The notes under the pieces were generated by a model. The model did not search any database, was not told the origin of the DNA, and saw nothing but the letters and a program-made list of their open reading frames with translations. DNA of 64,000 bases from Gemmatimonadota bacterium (GTDB taxonomy: Bacteria; Gemmatimonadota; Gemmatimonadetes; Gemmatimonadales; GWC2-71-9). Below, one piece after another: positions 42,160 through 50,883 of the stretch. Location of the stretch: the NCBI GenBank assembly GCA_003222085.1, contig QHUK01000006.1, positions 1 through 64,000 on the forward strand. Direction: 5' to 3'. The position numbers were made by a program, and so were the translations under genes. Each line of letters opens with the position of its first letter. The first letter of the stretch is position 1.

Positions 42160-43595
42160 CCGGGTCGCTTGCTCGTCTCGTCTTTCCCGCGCTGCGCTGG
42201 CGGCCAAGTGACGGCAGCTTCGAGCACGAGCGCCGGAAGATCGACGCCGCGCTCGCCGCCGGGGTGGGTGGGTTCATCCTCTTCGGGGGGACACGCGACG
42301 CGGTCGCGACGCTCACGCGGGAGCTCGTGGAGCAGGCGGGGCGCTCGCTGCTCGTCGGCGCGGATCTGGAGCGGGGCCCGGCGCAGCAGGTGCAGGGGCT
42401 CTCCGAGCTGCCACCGCCCGCGGCGCTCGGCTGGCTCGACGACCTGGAAGCCACCGGCGCCTGCGGGATGATCACCGGGACCGAGGCCCGCTCGGTCGGG
42501 ATCAACTGGGCGTTCGCTCCCGTGTGCGACCTCGATCTCGAGCCCAAGAACCCGATCGTCCAGACGCGTGCCTTCGGGGCCGACCCGGTGCGCGTTGGCG
42601 AGCAGGCGGCCGTGTGGATCCGTGGGCTCCAGGAGCACGGCGTTCTGGGGTGCGCCAAACACTACCCGGGCCACGGGCGCACCACGCAGGACTCCCACGC
42701 GACGCTGCCGCGCGTGCCCGCCACCCCGAGCGAGCTGCAGCAGGTGGACGTGACTCCGTTCGAATACGCCATCCGCGCCGGTGTGGGGAGCGTGATGAGC
42801 GCGTTCGTAGCCTACCCGAACTGGGATCCCGCCGGCCGAGCGGCGAGTTTTTCGCCCGAGATCCTGGGCTACCTGCGGGATACGCTCCACTTCGGCGGTC
42901 TCGTCGTTACCGATGCGCTGATCATGGCAGGCGCGCGCGCCGCACAGCCGGTGCCCGTCGCGACCGTGGGCGCGGTCGCCGCGGGGTGCGACGCGCTCTT
43001 GTACCCCGAGAACTTCACGAGCGTGGTCGCCGCGCTGGACCGTGCCGTCGGCGCCGAGATCTCGGCCGCCCGCGCGGACGAGGCGCTCGCGCATTACGAC
43101 GATGCGCTGGTCGCGTGGACCGCCCTGCCCGACCAGGGGGAGCCGGACCTCTCGGACCACGCGGCGTTCGCGGACGGGCTGGCCGACCGCGCGGCGCACC
43201 TGGTGCGCGGTGACGCGCCGACGGTCCGCGCACCTCTCACCGTGTCGATCGTGGACGACGACGTGGGGGGGCCGTACTCCGTCGGTCCGCGCGATGTGTT
43301 CCACGCGACGCTGCGCGACGCGGGAGTCGCCCTCGTGCAACGTGCCACGGGCAACCGGCAACGCATTATCCTGGTGTACGCCGAGCCGCGCTCGTGGAAA
43401 GGGCGGGCCGATCTCGGTGCCCGATCGCGCGCGGCCCTGCGGCGTCTCGTGCCCGGAGCGCAGCTCGTGGTGCTGTTCGGCCATCCGCGACTCGCGTCAC
43501 AGATCCCCGGCGCGACCCCGATCCTCTTATGCTGGCACGGACAGCCCCTCATGCAGCGGGCGGCGGCGAGATGGGTCCTCGGAAGAGTCCGGTAA
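42156..43595 (+). CDS. nagZ: Glycoside hydrolase family 3 beta-N-acetylglucosaminidase
   Basis: Cleaves GlcNAc from anhydro-muropeptides, giving the substrate of AnmK. The GTG at 42156 overlaps anmK; 479 residues. The GH3 barrel has GWLDDLEATGACGMITGTEARSVGINWAFAPVCDL, the NagZ loop CAKHYPGHGRTTQDSHATLP carrying the Asp/His catalytic dyad and the nucleophile Asp in GLVVTDALIMAG. An extra C-terminal part from about residue 345 onward (VSIVDDDVGGPYSV and following) goes beyond the about 340-residue enzymes. No signal peptide is seen, so it should be cytosolic. Confidence 0.9.
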   Translation: MTGSLARLVFPALRWRPSDGSFEHERRKIDAALAAGVGGFILFGGTRDAVATLTRELVEQAGRSLLVGADLERGPAQQVQGLSELPPPAALGWLDDLEATGACGMITGTEARSVGINWAFAPVCDLDLEPKNPIVQTRAFGADPVRVGEQAAVWIRGLQEHGVLGCAKHYPGHGRTTQDSHATLPRVPATPSELQQVDVTPFEYAIRAGVGSVMSAFVAYPNWDPAGRAASFSPEILGYLRDTLHFGGLVVTDALIMAGARAAQPVPVATVGAVAAGCDALLYPENFTSVVAALDRAVGAEISAARADEALAHYDDALVAWTALPDQGEPDLSDHAAFADGLADRAAHLVRGDAPTVRAPLTVSIVDDDVGGPYSVGPRDVFHATLRDAGVALVQRATGNRQRIILVYAEPRSWKGRADLGARSRAALRRLVPGAQLVVLFGHPRLASQIPGATPILLCWHGQPLMQRAAARWVLGRVR

Positions 43596-43608
43596 GAAGC
43601 CAGTAGCA

Positions 43609-43664
43609 GGCCGGGGAAGGGGGAAGGCGGGGCCCCTTCCCGGGCATTTGACCGTTCCCCGGCC
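43609..43664. terminator. Nested hairpin between convergent operons
   Basis: Outer stem GGCCGGGGAA (43609-43618) with TTCCCCGGCC (43655-43664), inner stem GGGAAGG (43621-43627) with CCTTCCC (43635-43641). It sits between the ends of nagZ (+) and the FHA-protease gene (-), where a bidirectional terminator is expected, though T runs are weak. The left arm is also 7-bp periodic (GGGGAAG twice), so it may be a relative of the heptad elements. Confidence 0.6.
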
Positions 43665-43677
43665 TTCTCCGGGCTCT

Positions 43678-45105
43678 TTATCGGGTGGTGCCGAGCTGGG
43701 TTAGAAATGCGACGATTTGGCTCGCCGGAACGGCGTAGATGATCTTGCCCTGCGACTCCCGATTGCCGCCGTATAACACCGCCGCCACGCGGCCCGAGCG
43801 ATCGAAGATCGGGCTCCCCGACGACCCGGGTGCGCCAAATCCGTCGACCTGTACGACGTTGGCCAGCGCCTTGCTGACCGTGCCGACCGTGAGGGTCGGG
43901 TCCGCGACCACGCCGCTCTCGCCGATGCGCTCCATGGGGAGATCCTCGCCCAGCGGGTAGCCGATGATGGCCACGGGATCGCCGCGCGCCAGGGCCCGCG
44001 GCTCGCCCGCGAAGCCCGCGACGCGGGGAGTGCCGCCGCGGATCTCCACCTTCACCACGGCGACGTCGGCGGAATCGGCGACGCCGACCAGGCGGCCGGG
44101 GAACCATTGCCGGCTCCCCGAGAACTTGATCGCGATGCGCCGCGGCTGCCGGGTGCCGTCTTCGCCCACCAGGATGTGCCGGTTGGTCACCAACGTGCCC
44201 TGCGAGTCGGCGGCGAACGCCGTACCGCTGAAGATCTCGCTGTCCGAGAACTGCACCACGAGCAGCGCGACCGCGTCCTGATTCTTGAGCGAGATGGTGC
44301 GGTAGTCCATGACGACCGCGCCGGCGAGGCCGCGCTGGCGCGTCTCGGCCGCGTCGAGCGCGGCCCGGAGCCGCGCGATAGCGGCGGCGTTGCCGCTCGT
44401 GCCTGCGGCCGCCAGCTCGGTCCGCAGCCGTGCGACTTCCGCCTGCGACTGCCGCAGCGCGTCCCGCACGCTCGCGAGCTCGGTCTCGAGTCGCGTGAGG
44501 AGCCGCTGCGACTCCGCTCCCAGGCTGTCCGCCCGCGCTTCGAGCCGGGCGACCTCACGCGCGTCGCGCGCGCTCTGCCGTTGCAGCACCGCGAACGCGG
44601 CGAGCACGACGACGAGCAGTCCGATCAGCAGTTTTGTCCTGCGGTTCAGGCGCGCCACCTCCACGGCGATCCGCAAGGCGGTGCTCGAGCGCCGGGGAGG
44701 AGGGGCGGCCATCGCCGCGTACTGCTCGCGGGGCGAGCTCGCCCGCTCGGCGGACGCCCGCACCCCGTCCGGCACGGTGTCGACCGCCGGCTCGCCCGGC
44801 AGGATGCGGAACTCCACTGCGGGCCCGTTCTGCCCGAGACCGATCACGTCGCCGTCCGCCAGCACGACGTCGCCCGAGATGGGGGCGCCGTTCACGAACG
44901 TGCCGTTCGTGCTGCCCAGGTCCCGTAGCACGAAGGTGTCGTTGTGGCGCACGATCCCGGCGTGGCGCGAGGACACGTCGAGATCGCGCTCGGCATCGCA
45001 GCGCACGTCGGAGAGCGGGTGCCGGCCGAGGCCGATGTACGCCTTGCGAAACGTCTCGACCTGCCCGACGCGCGCGCCGGAGAGGAAGGTGAACTGAGCG
45101 CTCAC
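43678..45105 (-). CDS. FHA-domain transmembrane trypsin-like protease
   Basis: From the GTG at 45105, 475 residues. An N-terminal FHA domain (about 10-95: GLGRHPLSDVRCDAERDLDVSSRHAGIV and LRDLGSTNGTFVNG) reads phospho-Thr. A linker leads to one membrane helix at about 155-172 (LLIGLLVVVLAAFAVL), a coiled coil (about 175-260) and an S1C-like protease domain with His in VTNRHILVGEDG, Asp in DSADVAVVKVE and Ser in GAPGSSGSPIFD. Topology puts FHA in the cytosol and the protease outside. It is the last gene of a four-gene operon after the PP2C gene, overlapping it. Confidence 0.88.
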   Translation of the reverse strand: MSAQFTFLSGARVGQVETFRKAYIGLGRHPLSDVRCDAERDLDVSSRHAGIVRHNDTFVLRDLGSTNGTFVNGAPISGDVVLADGDVIGLGQNGPAVEFRILPGEPAVDTVPDGVRASAERASSPREQYAAMAAPPPRRSSTALRIAVEVARLNRRTKLLIGLLVVVLAAFAVLQRQSARDAREVARLEARADSLGAESQRLLTRLETELASVRDALRQSQAEVARLRTELAAAGTSGNAAAIARLRAALDAAETRQRGLAGAVVMDYRTISLKNQDAVALLVVQFSDSEIFSGTAFAADSQGTLVTNRHILVGEDGTRQPRRIAIKFSGSRQWFPGRLVGVADSADVAVVKVEIRGGTPRVAGFAGEPRALARGDPVAIIGYPLGEDLPMERIGESGVVADPTLTVGTVSKALANVVQVDGFGAPGSSGSPIFDRSGRVAAVLYGGNRESQGKIIYAVPASQIVAFLTQLGTTR

Positions 45106-46133
45106 CGGCTCCGGTTGATCAGGTAGAGCGCCACGGCGGCGGCCGCGGCGATGACGAGCAGCGTGATCACGCGACGGCGATTCCGCGCCGCCGGCTCGGG
45201 CGCGCGGCTCCCGTGGTAGACGGGGACCGGCTCCGTGCTCGTCTCGGTGTCGATGAGTGGATACACCTGATGACCCATCGCCCCGTTGGGCTCCGGCGGC
45301 CGCAGACCGTCGCCGTCGAACCGGGCCAGCACGACCGTGATGTTGTCGGGCCCGCCCCGCTCGTTGGCGAGCGCGATCAGCCTGTCGCACGCGGCCTGCA
45401 GGTCCCGCTCGCGCGTGGCGACGGCGGCGATCTCCTCCTTCTTCACCTGGCCCGACAGGCCGTCGGAGCACAGCACCAGGATGTCGCCCTTGCGGACTTC
45501 CTGATGGGTGAGATCGACCTTGACGCGCGCGTCGGGCCCCAGAGCCTGGAGGATGATGTTGCGACGCTCGCTCCTCGCGGCCTCCTCCTCCGTCAGCTCG
45601 CCCGCCTCGACCAGGCGCTGCATCAGCGACTGGTCCCTGGTGAGCTGCACCGCCTCCCCGTTGCGGATCAGGTACGCGCGGCTGTCGCCGACCTGGGTCA
45701 GGAAGAAGTGATCGGCCAACACTCCCACGGCGGTCGTCGTGGTTCCCATCCCGCGGACTTCGGGGTGCGTCGCGGCGTACGCGTGGATCTGCTCGTTGGC
45801 GACCTCCACCGCTTCCTTCAGGCGGTAGGCGAACCGCTGGGCCGTGACCTCCCGCTCGGTCCCCCAGCCTCGAACCAGCTGCTGGTAGATCGTGTCCGTC
45901 GCCATCTGGCTCGCGAGCTCCCCGGCGGCCGCGCCGCCCATCCCGTCGGCAACGACGAATAGCGAGCCCCGCTCACCGATCTCGTGGGTGCGGACCGCGG
46001 GTAGGAGCGACGCCTCACGGCGCGAAAGATCCGCGACCAGGAAGCGGTCTTCGTTGTGGTCGCGCGTCCGGCCGAGGTCGGTCTTGGCGAAGACCTCGAC
46101 CTTGATCGGCTTGGCAGAAGAGCGTCCGAACAT
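45102..46133 (-). CDS. PP2C-family Ser/Thr phosphatase, membrane anchored
   Basis: Mn/Mg-dependent phosphatase (PppA/Stp type) that reverses Ser/Thr kinase signals. The 343 residues have TDLGRTRDHNEDRFLV, VVADGMGGAAAGELAS, GMGTTTTAVGVL, THVGDSRAYL-like TQVGDSRAYLIRNG, LCSDGLSG and GPDNITVVLARF, so the metal-binding Asp set is complete. A proline-containing linker and a C-terminal helix (RRRVITLLVIAAAAAVALYLI) anchor it in the membrane. It lies 2 bp after the kinase stop. Confidence 0.93.
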   Translation of the reverse strand: MFGRSSAKPIKVEVFAKTDLGRTRDHNEDRFLVADLSRREASLLPAVRTHEIGERGSLFVVADGMGGAAAGELASQMATDTIYQQLVRGWGTEREVTAQRFAYRLKEAVEVANEQIHAYAATHPEVRGMGTTTTAVGVLADHFFLTQVGDSRAYLIRNGEAVQLTRDQSLMQRLVEAGELTEEEAARSERRNIILQALGPDARVKVDLTHQEVRKGDILVLCSDGLSGQVKKEEIAAVATRERDLQAACDRLIALANERGGPDNITVVLARFDGDGLRPPEPNGAMGHQVYPLIDTETSTEPVPVYHGSRAPEPAARNRRRVITLLVIAAAAAVALYLINRSR

Positions 46134-46135
46134 GG

Positions 46136-47674
46136 TCAGCGCTGGCACTGCGCCAGCAGGTCGCGATACCGCGCCTGCGACGGGTCGAGGTTCATGGCCC
46201 GCGCGATCCACTCGCACCCCGCGGCGCGGTCATTCTCCGGCGGCTGGGCGCGGGCGAGGCCGACGACGTACGCCGCGTATGCCTTGTCCTCCGTCGCGAT
46301 GTTGGGCGCGTCGAAAATGTGTCTCGCGGAGTCTCGCACCATTGCGGCCTTCGGACCGGGCGCGAGCTTGGCCAACAGGTCGTCCAGCAGGTACCGTGCC
46401 CGGGCTACGTCGATGCGCGGCTGCGTGGTGGGCGCGCGCGGACGCTTGGCCGCGTCACGTCGCGGCGGCACCACAGGCGCGCGGGAGGCGGCGGTGTCCG
46501 GTGGACGCGGCGCCACGATCTGTCGCGCCGTGTCGGCGGGCGGGACCCGGCTGGTCTGCTTGACGGCGCGCCCGATCGTGATCACCGCGCCCGCGGCTCC
46601 CAGTGCGACGATCGCGCCGACGACGAACGGCACGCGCGAGCGCCGCCGGACGCGTACCGGCTCGAGCAGCTCCGTCTCGTCGTCGGCGAGCGTGGAGGGC
46701 AGGGCCGTGTCGGCGTCCGTCCGCGACAGGCCGACCACGATGGCGACGTCGTGGGCGAACTTGGCGGCCGATTGATAGCGGTCCGCCGGGCTGCGGGCGA
46801 GCGCGGTATCCAATGTCTGCTGGAGCCCCGGGGGAAAGTGCAGATCGGGTCGCATCTCGATCAACTCCGCCGGCTCGTCGGTGAGGCGCTTGATCATCGC
46901 CTCCTGCACGGTGTCGGCGGGGAAGGGGAGCGTTCCCGTGAGCATCTTGAAGAGCACCAGGCCCAGCGAATAGACGTCGCTCCGGCCGTCCAGCGTGTCG
47001 CCCGAGAGCTGCTCGGGGCTCATGAACTCGGGAGTGCCCACCACCAAGCCCGTCTTCGTCACTTTCTGGTTGCCCGTCTCCCCGCCCACGGCTTTGGCGA
47101 GGCCGAAATCGACCACCTTCACGGCGTCCGCCCCGTCACGCCCGCGCGTCAGCATGATGTTGTCGGGCTTCAAATCGCGGTGCACGATGCCGAGGTCGTG
47201 TGCTGCCTGGAGCGCGGCCGCCACCTGGATGCTGATGTCCGCGGCGCGCGCGACGGGCAGCGCGCCCTCACTCGCCAACAGGTCCGTGAGCGGTGCGCCC
47301 TCGACGAACTCCATCGCCAGGTAGATGAGCCCGTCCGGTGTCTCACCGAAATCATAGATGGCACAGACGTGAGAGTCCGAGATGCGGCTGGCGTTCGCGG
47401 CCTCGCGGTTGAAGCGGGCCACCGCCTCCGGATCGTGCACCAAGGAGGGGTTCATCACCTTGATGGCGCTGCGGCGTCCCATCTTTACATGCTCGGCGAG
47501 GTAGACCTGGCCCATGCCTCCCTCGCCCAGCTTCTTCATGATGTGGTAGCGGTCGGCAAGCACCTGGCCCACGAGATCCTTTGTCGGGCCCGACGAGCGC
47601 AGGGTCTGCCCGTCGTTCGGGCAGAATCGCACGTCGTCGCGATACTCGGTGGCACAAATGGGGCAGATCTTCAC
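46136..47674 (-). CDS. Zinc-ribbon Ser/Thr protein kinase, transmembrane
   Basis: Hanks-type kinase, 512 residues. A short zinc-ribbon-like N-terminus (CPICATEYRDDVRFCPNDG) has three Cys, with Asp in place of the fourth. The kinase domain spans about 40-310: GEGGMGQVY, the Lys in SAIKVM, HRDLKPDNIM, DFGLAKAV, GTPEFMSPEQL and SDVYSLGLVLFKML. One membrane helix is at about 347-367. The C-terminal extracytoplasmic part after a Pro/Arg-rich linker is helical, possibly TPR-like. ATGA overlap with the FHA gene upstream; the PP2C gene follows. Confidence 0.94.
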   Translation of the reverse strand: MKICPICATEYRDDVRFCPNDGQTLRSSGPTKDLVGQVLADRYHIMKKLGEGGMGQVYLAEHVKMGRRSAIKVMNPSLVHDPEAVARFNREAANASRISDSHVCAIYDFGETPDGLIYLAMEFVEGAPLTDLLASEGALPVARAADISIQVAAALQAAHDLGIVHRDLKPDNIMLTRGRDGADAVKVVDFGLAKAVGGETGNQKVTKTGLVVGTPEFMSPEQLSGDTLDGRSDVYSLGLVLFKMLTGTLPFPADTVQEAMIKRLTDEPAELIEMRPDLHFPPGLQQTLDTALARSPADRYQSAAKFAHDVAIVVGLSRTDADTALPSTLADDETELLEPVRVRRRSRVPFVVGAIVALGAAGAVITIGRAVKQTSRVPPADTARQIVAPRPPDTAASRAPVVPPRRDAAKRPRAPTTQPRIDVARARYLLDDLLAKLAPGPKAAMVRDSARHIFDAPNIATEDKAYAAYVVGLARAQPPENDRAAGCEWIARAMNLDPSQARYRDLLAQCQR

Positions 47675-48741
47675 GCCGGAATCTCGATGCGCAGCAGCTT
47701 GTCGCCCACCAGGATACGCGACTGGTCGCGCAGCGCCATCTCGCCGCGGGCGGCGAGCGCGATGCCGTTGCGGCTGTTGGCGTCCACCACCACGAAGTCC
47801 GCATCTTCGGAGCGCACCAGCGCATGGCGCGCGCTCATCGACGGATCGTACGGGAACACCCAGTCGCCTTGCTCACGGCCGATGGTGACGTCGCGGCCGG
47901 GGGAGAGCTGGATCACGTCGCGGACGCTGCCGTCGGAGCGCAACTGCGTGAGGGTCGCGATGTCGGCGCTCGGGATGAGGCTGCCCATCCGCCGGGTGGC
48001 GTCGGCGTCGGGCGGGTGCGGCCCCGGGTACCCCAGCCGGCGGAATCGGATCACCTGGGAGCCGATCAGCAGCAGATCCCCGTCGAGCAGACGATGCGCC
48101 CCCTCGAGGAACACCCATGTGCCGTTGCGGCTGCCGAGATCACGCACGACGAGGGTGTCCTGCTCCCATGAGAGCTTCGCGTGCAACGGCGACAGGAACG
48201 CGTCGTCGGGGAAGCGGATGTCGCCGTCCTCACGGCCGATGGTGGTGTCGGGCGTCTTGCGCTCGAAACGCTGCACCGCGTTGCCTAGATCGTCGAGCAG
48301 CAGGAGCGCGATCGTCGCTCCCGCCCGCGACGGTCCCGGGGGGGGGCCGCGACGCACGGCCGCGAGATCGACCAGCGACGCGCCGCAGTTCGCACAGAAC
48401 TTGATCCCCGGCTCCACGGGCGAGGCACAGCGCGGGCAGTTCGGGCCGGAGCCGGGGGCCGTGAGGCGGCGGCCGCAGTGGGGGCAGAACGGCCGCAACC
48501 CGCTCGCCCGGGCGCCGCAGAAGGGGCAGGCGATCGGCTCGCCCGGGTCGCGGGCGACGGGCGGGCGCGCCATGACGCGCGTGCCCGGCACCGACGCGGC
48601 GCCCGCCCCCGTCGTTTCCCCCCCGCCCGCTGATGCCGCGGCGGCCTTGCGTCCCGTGGATGTGCTCATGGGTTTACCGCAGTCCGTACAGAACTGCGCG
48701 CCCGGGTCGTTCGCCCGGCCGCAGTAAGGGCAGGCGGTCAC
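47671..48741 (-). CDS. Protein with zinc ribbons and two FHA domains
   Basis: The 356-residue cytosolic protein begins with several CxxC zinc ribbons: CPYCGRAN...CTDCGK (about 4-22), CPFCGA...CPHCGR (about 73-89) and CPRCA...CANCGA (about 102-118). Two FHA domains follow at about 160-230 (TIGREDGDIRFPDDAFLSPLHAKL, VRDLGSRNGTWVFLEG) and 280-350 (TIGREQGDWVFPYDPSMSARHALV, VVDANSRNGIAL). It is the likely first gene of the operon and a phospho-Thr adaptor for the kinase encoded next. GTG start about 20 nt downstream of the predicted transcript start. Confidence 0.9.
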   Translation of the reverse strand: MTACPYCGRANDPGAQFCTDCGKPMSTSTGRKAAAASAGGGETTGAGAASVPGTRVMARPPVARDPGEPIACPFCGARASGLRPFCPHCGRRLTAPGSGPNCPRCASPVEPGIKFCANCGASLVDLAAVRRGPPPGPSRAGATIALLLLDDLGNAVQRFERKTPDTTIGREDGDIRFPDDAFLSPLHAKLSWEQDTLVVRDLGSRNGTWVFLEGAHRLLDGDLLLIGSQVIRFRRLGYPGPHPPDADATRRMGSLIPSADIATLTQLRSDGSVRDVIQLSPGRDVTIGREQGDWVFPYDPSMSARHALVRSEDADFVVVDANSRNGIALAARGEMALRDQSRILVGDKLLRIEIPA

Positions 48742-48767
48742 TGACAGAAGTGCTCCACTGGGCGCAG

Positions 48768-48796
48768 AAGCTATTGCCTGCCAATCTATTCGGCAA
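48768..48796 (-). promoter_or_regulatory. Promoter of the FHA-kinase-phosphatase-protease operon
   Basis: On the minus strand TTGCCG (48796-48791), 17 bp, then TAGCTT (48773-48768), about 27 bp before the GTG at 48741. It lies back to back with the plus-strand promoter starting at 48798. Confidence 0.55.
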
Positions 48797-48797
48797 A

Positions 48798-48827
48798 TTG
48801 ACGCGCTGAAAGGGCCGATGCTACCTT
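48798..48827 (+). promoter_or_regulatory. Promoter of the amidase gene
   Basis: TTGACG at 48798-48803, 18 bp, then TACCTT at 48822-48827. The GTG start codon is 9 bp after the -10 element, so the leader is absent or 1-3 bases. Confidence 0.55.
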
Positions 48828-48836
48828 GCGCGTCCT

Positions 48837-50780
48837 GTGCGATCGGTCGGCGTGTTGCTCGTGAGTCTTGTGACCGGATGCGCCGGCCCGCGCTCCGGTG
48901 CGGCGCCCGTCACCGCAACCGCGCCGCCGTCGCCCAGCCTGTCGGCGCGCGACTCGCTGCACGTCACCGTCGTCTATCCTGCCGTCACCGATGTCATTCA
49001 GTCGCACGACTCGGCATTCCTGTTCGGGGTGGTGCGAGGAGGAGGTGGAGGAGCGGCCCGCGGACCGGTGCACCTGGGCATCAATGGGCAGGCGGTGCCC
49101 GTACTCGCGAACGGGGCCTGGATCGCCTGGCTGCCATTGCCTGACGACACCGTGGCGCATTTCCTCGTAGCGGCGACCGCCGGGCCCGACTCGAGCCGCT
49201 TCGTCTACACCGCGCGGGTCGCGCCGCAGTTCCGACCCCCGCCGGGACGCGCCGCGTGGATCGACACGACGAGCTTCACACCCGCGGGGACGCTCGCCTT
49301 GCCCCTCGAGGAGGGGATTGCCCTGAGCGTGCATGCCGCGCCTGGCGCGACGGTCCGCCTGCTCTTGCCGTGGGGCTCGAGCGTTCCGCTCCTCCCCGAT
49401 ACCCTGGCGCCCGAGCCCCCGGGGGGCGTCCGCGCCTTCGTGATCGATACGGCGCCGCGCCGACACGTGCCGGCGGCGGGACACTACGTGGGCTGGCTGC
49501 CGGCGGCAGCGTTGTGCGCGGACGGGCGCACGGCCTGCGCTACGCTCGTGGTGACCGTGGGGGGGGGCGCCGACACGGCGACCGCGCGCTGGCCCCTCGG
49601 CGTGAACATCGTGGACATGACCTTCCCGACCGTCGTCGTCCTGGACGACGACACCGCCCACACCGGCACCACCGATAGCCTCACCGCGGGGCGCGCCGTC
49701 CCGCATGGAACGTACAATTGGTTTTTTCCGACCGGGACGGTCGCGGTCGAGTCGGGACGCTGGAACGATCAGGTGCGGCTCCGGCTCTCCCGCGCCACGG
49801 TCGCGTGGGTGAACGCAGCCGATGTGGTGCGGCTCCCGCCGGGCACGCCGCCGCCGGGTGGCGCGGTGAGCTCGGTACGGCTCACGTCCGGGCCGAAGTC
49901 CGTGACGTTGCGCGTGCCGCTGCCCGCGCGTCTCCCTTATCAGATCACGGAGCGGGAGCGCAGTCTGACGTTGCGCCTGTACGGTGGTGCGTCCGACATC
50001 AACTGGATGCAGTACGGCGAGGGCGGGGGGGGCGGGGGGGCCGGGGGAGCAGCCGGCACCGACCCGCTGGTCACACGGATGAGCTATGCGCAGCCGGCGG
50101 CGGACGAGGTGACGATCACGCTCGAGCTGGCGCAGCGCGTGTGGGGGTACCGCGCGCGGTTCGCCGGTCGAGACCTGCTGCTCGAGGTGCGGCGTCCCCC
50201 CCTGCTCGATGGCGAGCACCCGCTTCGCGGCCGGACCGTCGTGCTCGACCCGGGTCACCCGCCCCTGGGCGCCAGGGGGCCGACGGGACTGTGGGAGCCG
50301 GTGGCGACCCTGGCCGTGGCGTTCAAAGCCAAGACGCTGCTCGAGCGGGCCGGCGCGATCGTGTTGCTCACCCGCACCGACTCGACGTCGATCGAGCTGT
50401 ATCCGCGCACGCATTTCGCGGAGCTGCGCGACGCCGACGTCCTCGTGTCGATTCACGCGAATGCCTTGCCGGACGGGGTGAACCCGTTCACCAACTCGGG
50501 AACGAGCGTGTACTACTTCCAGCCGCGGAGCACCCGTCTGGCCCGCGAGCTGGATCGCGCGCTCGTGACGGAGTTCCGCGTGCGCGACCTCGGGATCGGC
50601 CGAGGAGACTATGCGCTGGTGCGGCCCACTTGGATGCCCGCCGCGCTCACCGAGGGACTGTTCATCATGCTCCCCGAGCAGGAAGCGGTGCTCGCCAGCG
50701 AGGACGGACAGTGGCGGTACGCGAGGGGGCTCGTGCGGGGAATCGAGAACTTCCTGCGGGAGCGGGCGAGGGAGCCCTGA
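48837..50780 (+). CDS. N-acetylmuramoyl-L-alanine amidase, lipoprotein with large N-terminal region
   Basis: Zinc amidase (Amidase_3/AmiC type) that cuts the bond between MurNAc and the stem peptide. GTG start; MRSVGVLLVSLVTGCAG gives lipobox VTGC (Cys at 15). The 647 residues comprise a beta-rich N-terminal region of about 450 residues with a Gly-rich loop (about 397-407) and an AMIN-like stretch, then the amidase from about residue 465: VVLDPGHPPLG (zinc His), GLWEPVATLAVAFKAKTLLE (zinc Glu), LLTRTD, SIHANALPDG (zinc His) and the catalytic Glu in FIMLPEQEAVL. It is monocistronic or runs into the next gene through the repeat element. Confidence 0.9.
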   Translation: MRSVGVLLVSLVTGCAGPRSGAAPVTATAPPSPSLSARDSLHVTVVYPAVTDVIQSHDSAFLFGVVRGGGGGAARGPVHLGINGQAVPVLANGAWIAWLPLPDDTVAHFLVAATAGPDSSRFVYTARVAPQFRPPPGRAAWIDTTSFTPAGTLALPLEEGIALSVHAAPGATVRLLLPWGSSVPLLPDTLAPEPPGGVRAFVIDTAPRRHVPAAGHYVGWLPAAALCADGRTACATLVVTVGGGADTATARWPLGVNIVDMTFPTVVVLDDDTAHTGTTDSLTAGRAVPHGTYNWFFPTGTVAVESGRWNDQVRLRLSRATVAWVNAADVVRLPPGTPPPGGAVSSVRLTSGPKSVTLRVPLPARLPYQITERERSLTLRLYGGASDINWMQYGEGGGGGGAGGAAGTDPLVTRMSYAQPAADEVTITLELAQRVWGYRARFAGRDLLLEVRRPPLLDGEHPLRGRTVVLDPGHPPLGARGPTGLWEPVATLAVAFKAKTLLERAGAIVLLTRTDSTSIELYPRTHFAELRDADVLVSIHANALPDGVNPFTNSGTSVYYFQPRSTRLARELDRALVTEFRVRDLGIGRGDYALVRPTWMPAALTEGLFIMLPEQEAVLASEDGQWRYARGLVRGIENFLRERAREP

Positions 50781-50782
50781 CA

Positions 50783-50883
50783 ATGCGGATTGCGGATTTC
50801 GGAATGCGGATTGGCAAGGGGAGCTCAGGCTGGCGGCTCGAGCTTCCATTTCCATTCCGCAATCCGCAATCCACAATCCGCAT
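50783..50883. repeat. Inverted heptad-repeat element at the start of an exported-protein gene
   Basis: The left arm is ATGCGGA, TTGCGGA, TTTCGGA, ATGCGGA, TTGGCAA (50783-50817). The right arm is TTCCGCA, ATCCGCA, ATCCACA, ATCCGCA (50856-50883), preceded by diverged units. The arms are reverse complements with mismatches; about 35 bp lie between. The unit is the same type as at 3943-4018. The left arm supplies in-frame ATG codons at 50783 and 50804, and the right arm encodes the residues just before the signal-peptide core of the next gene. Confidence 0.88.
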
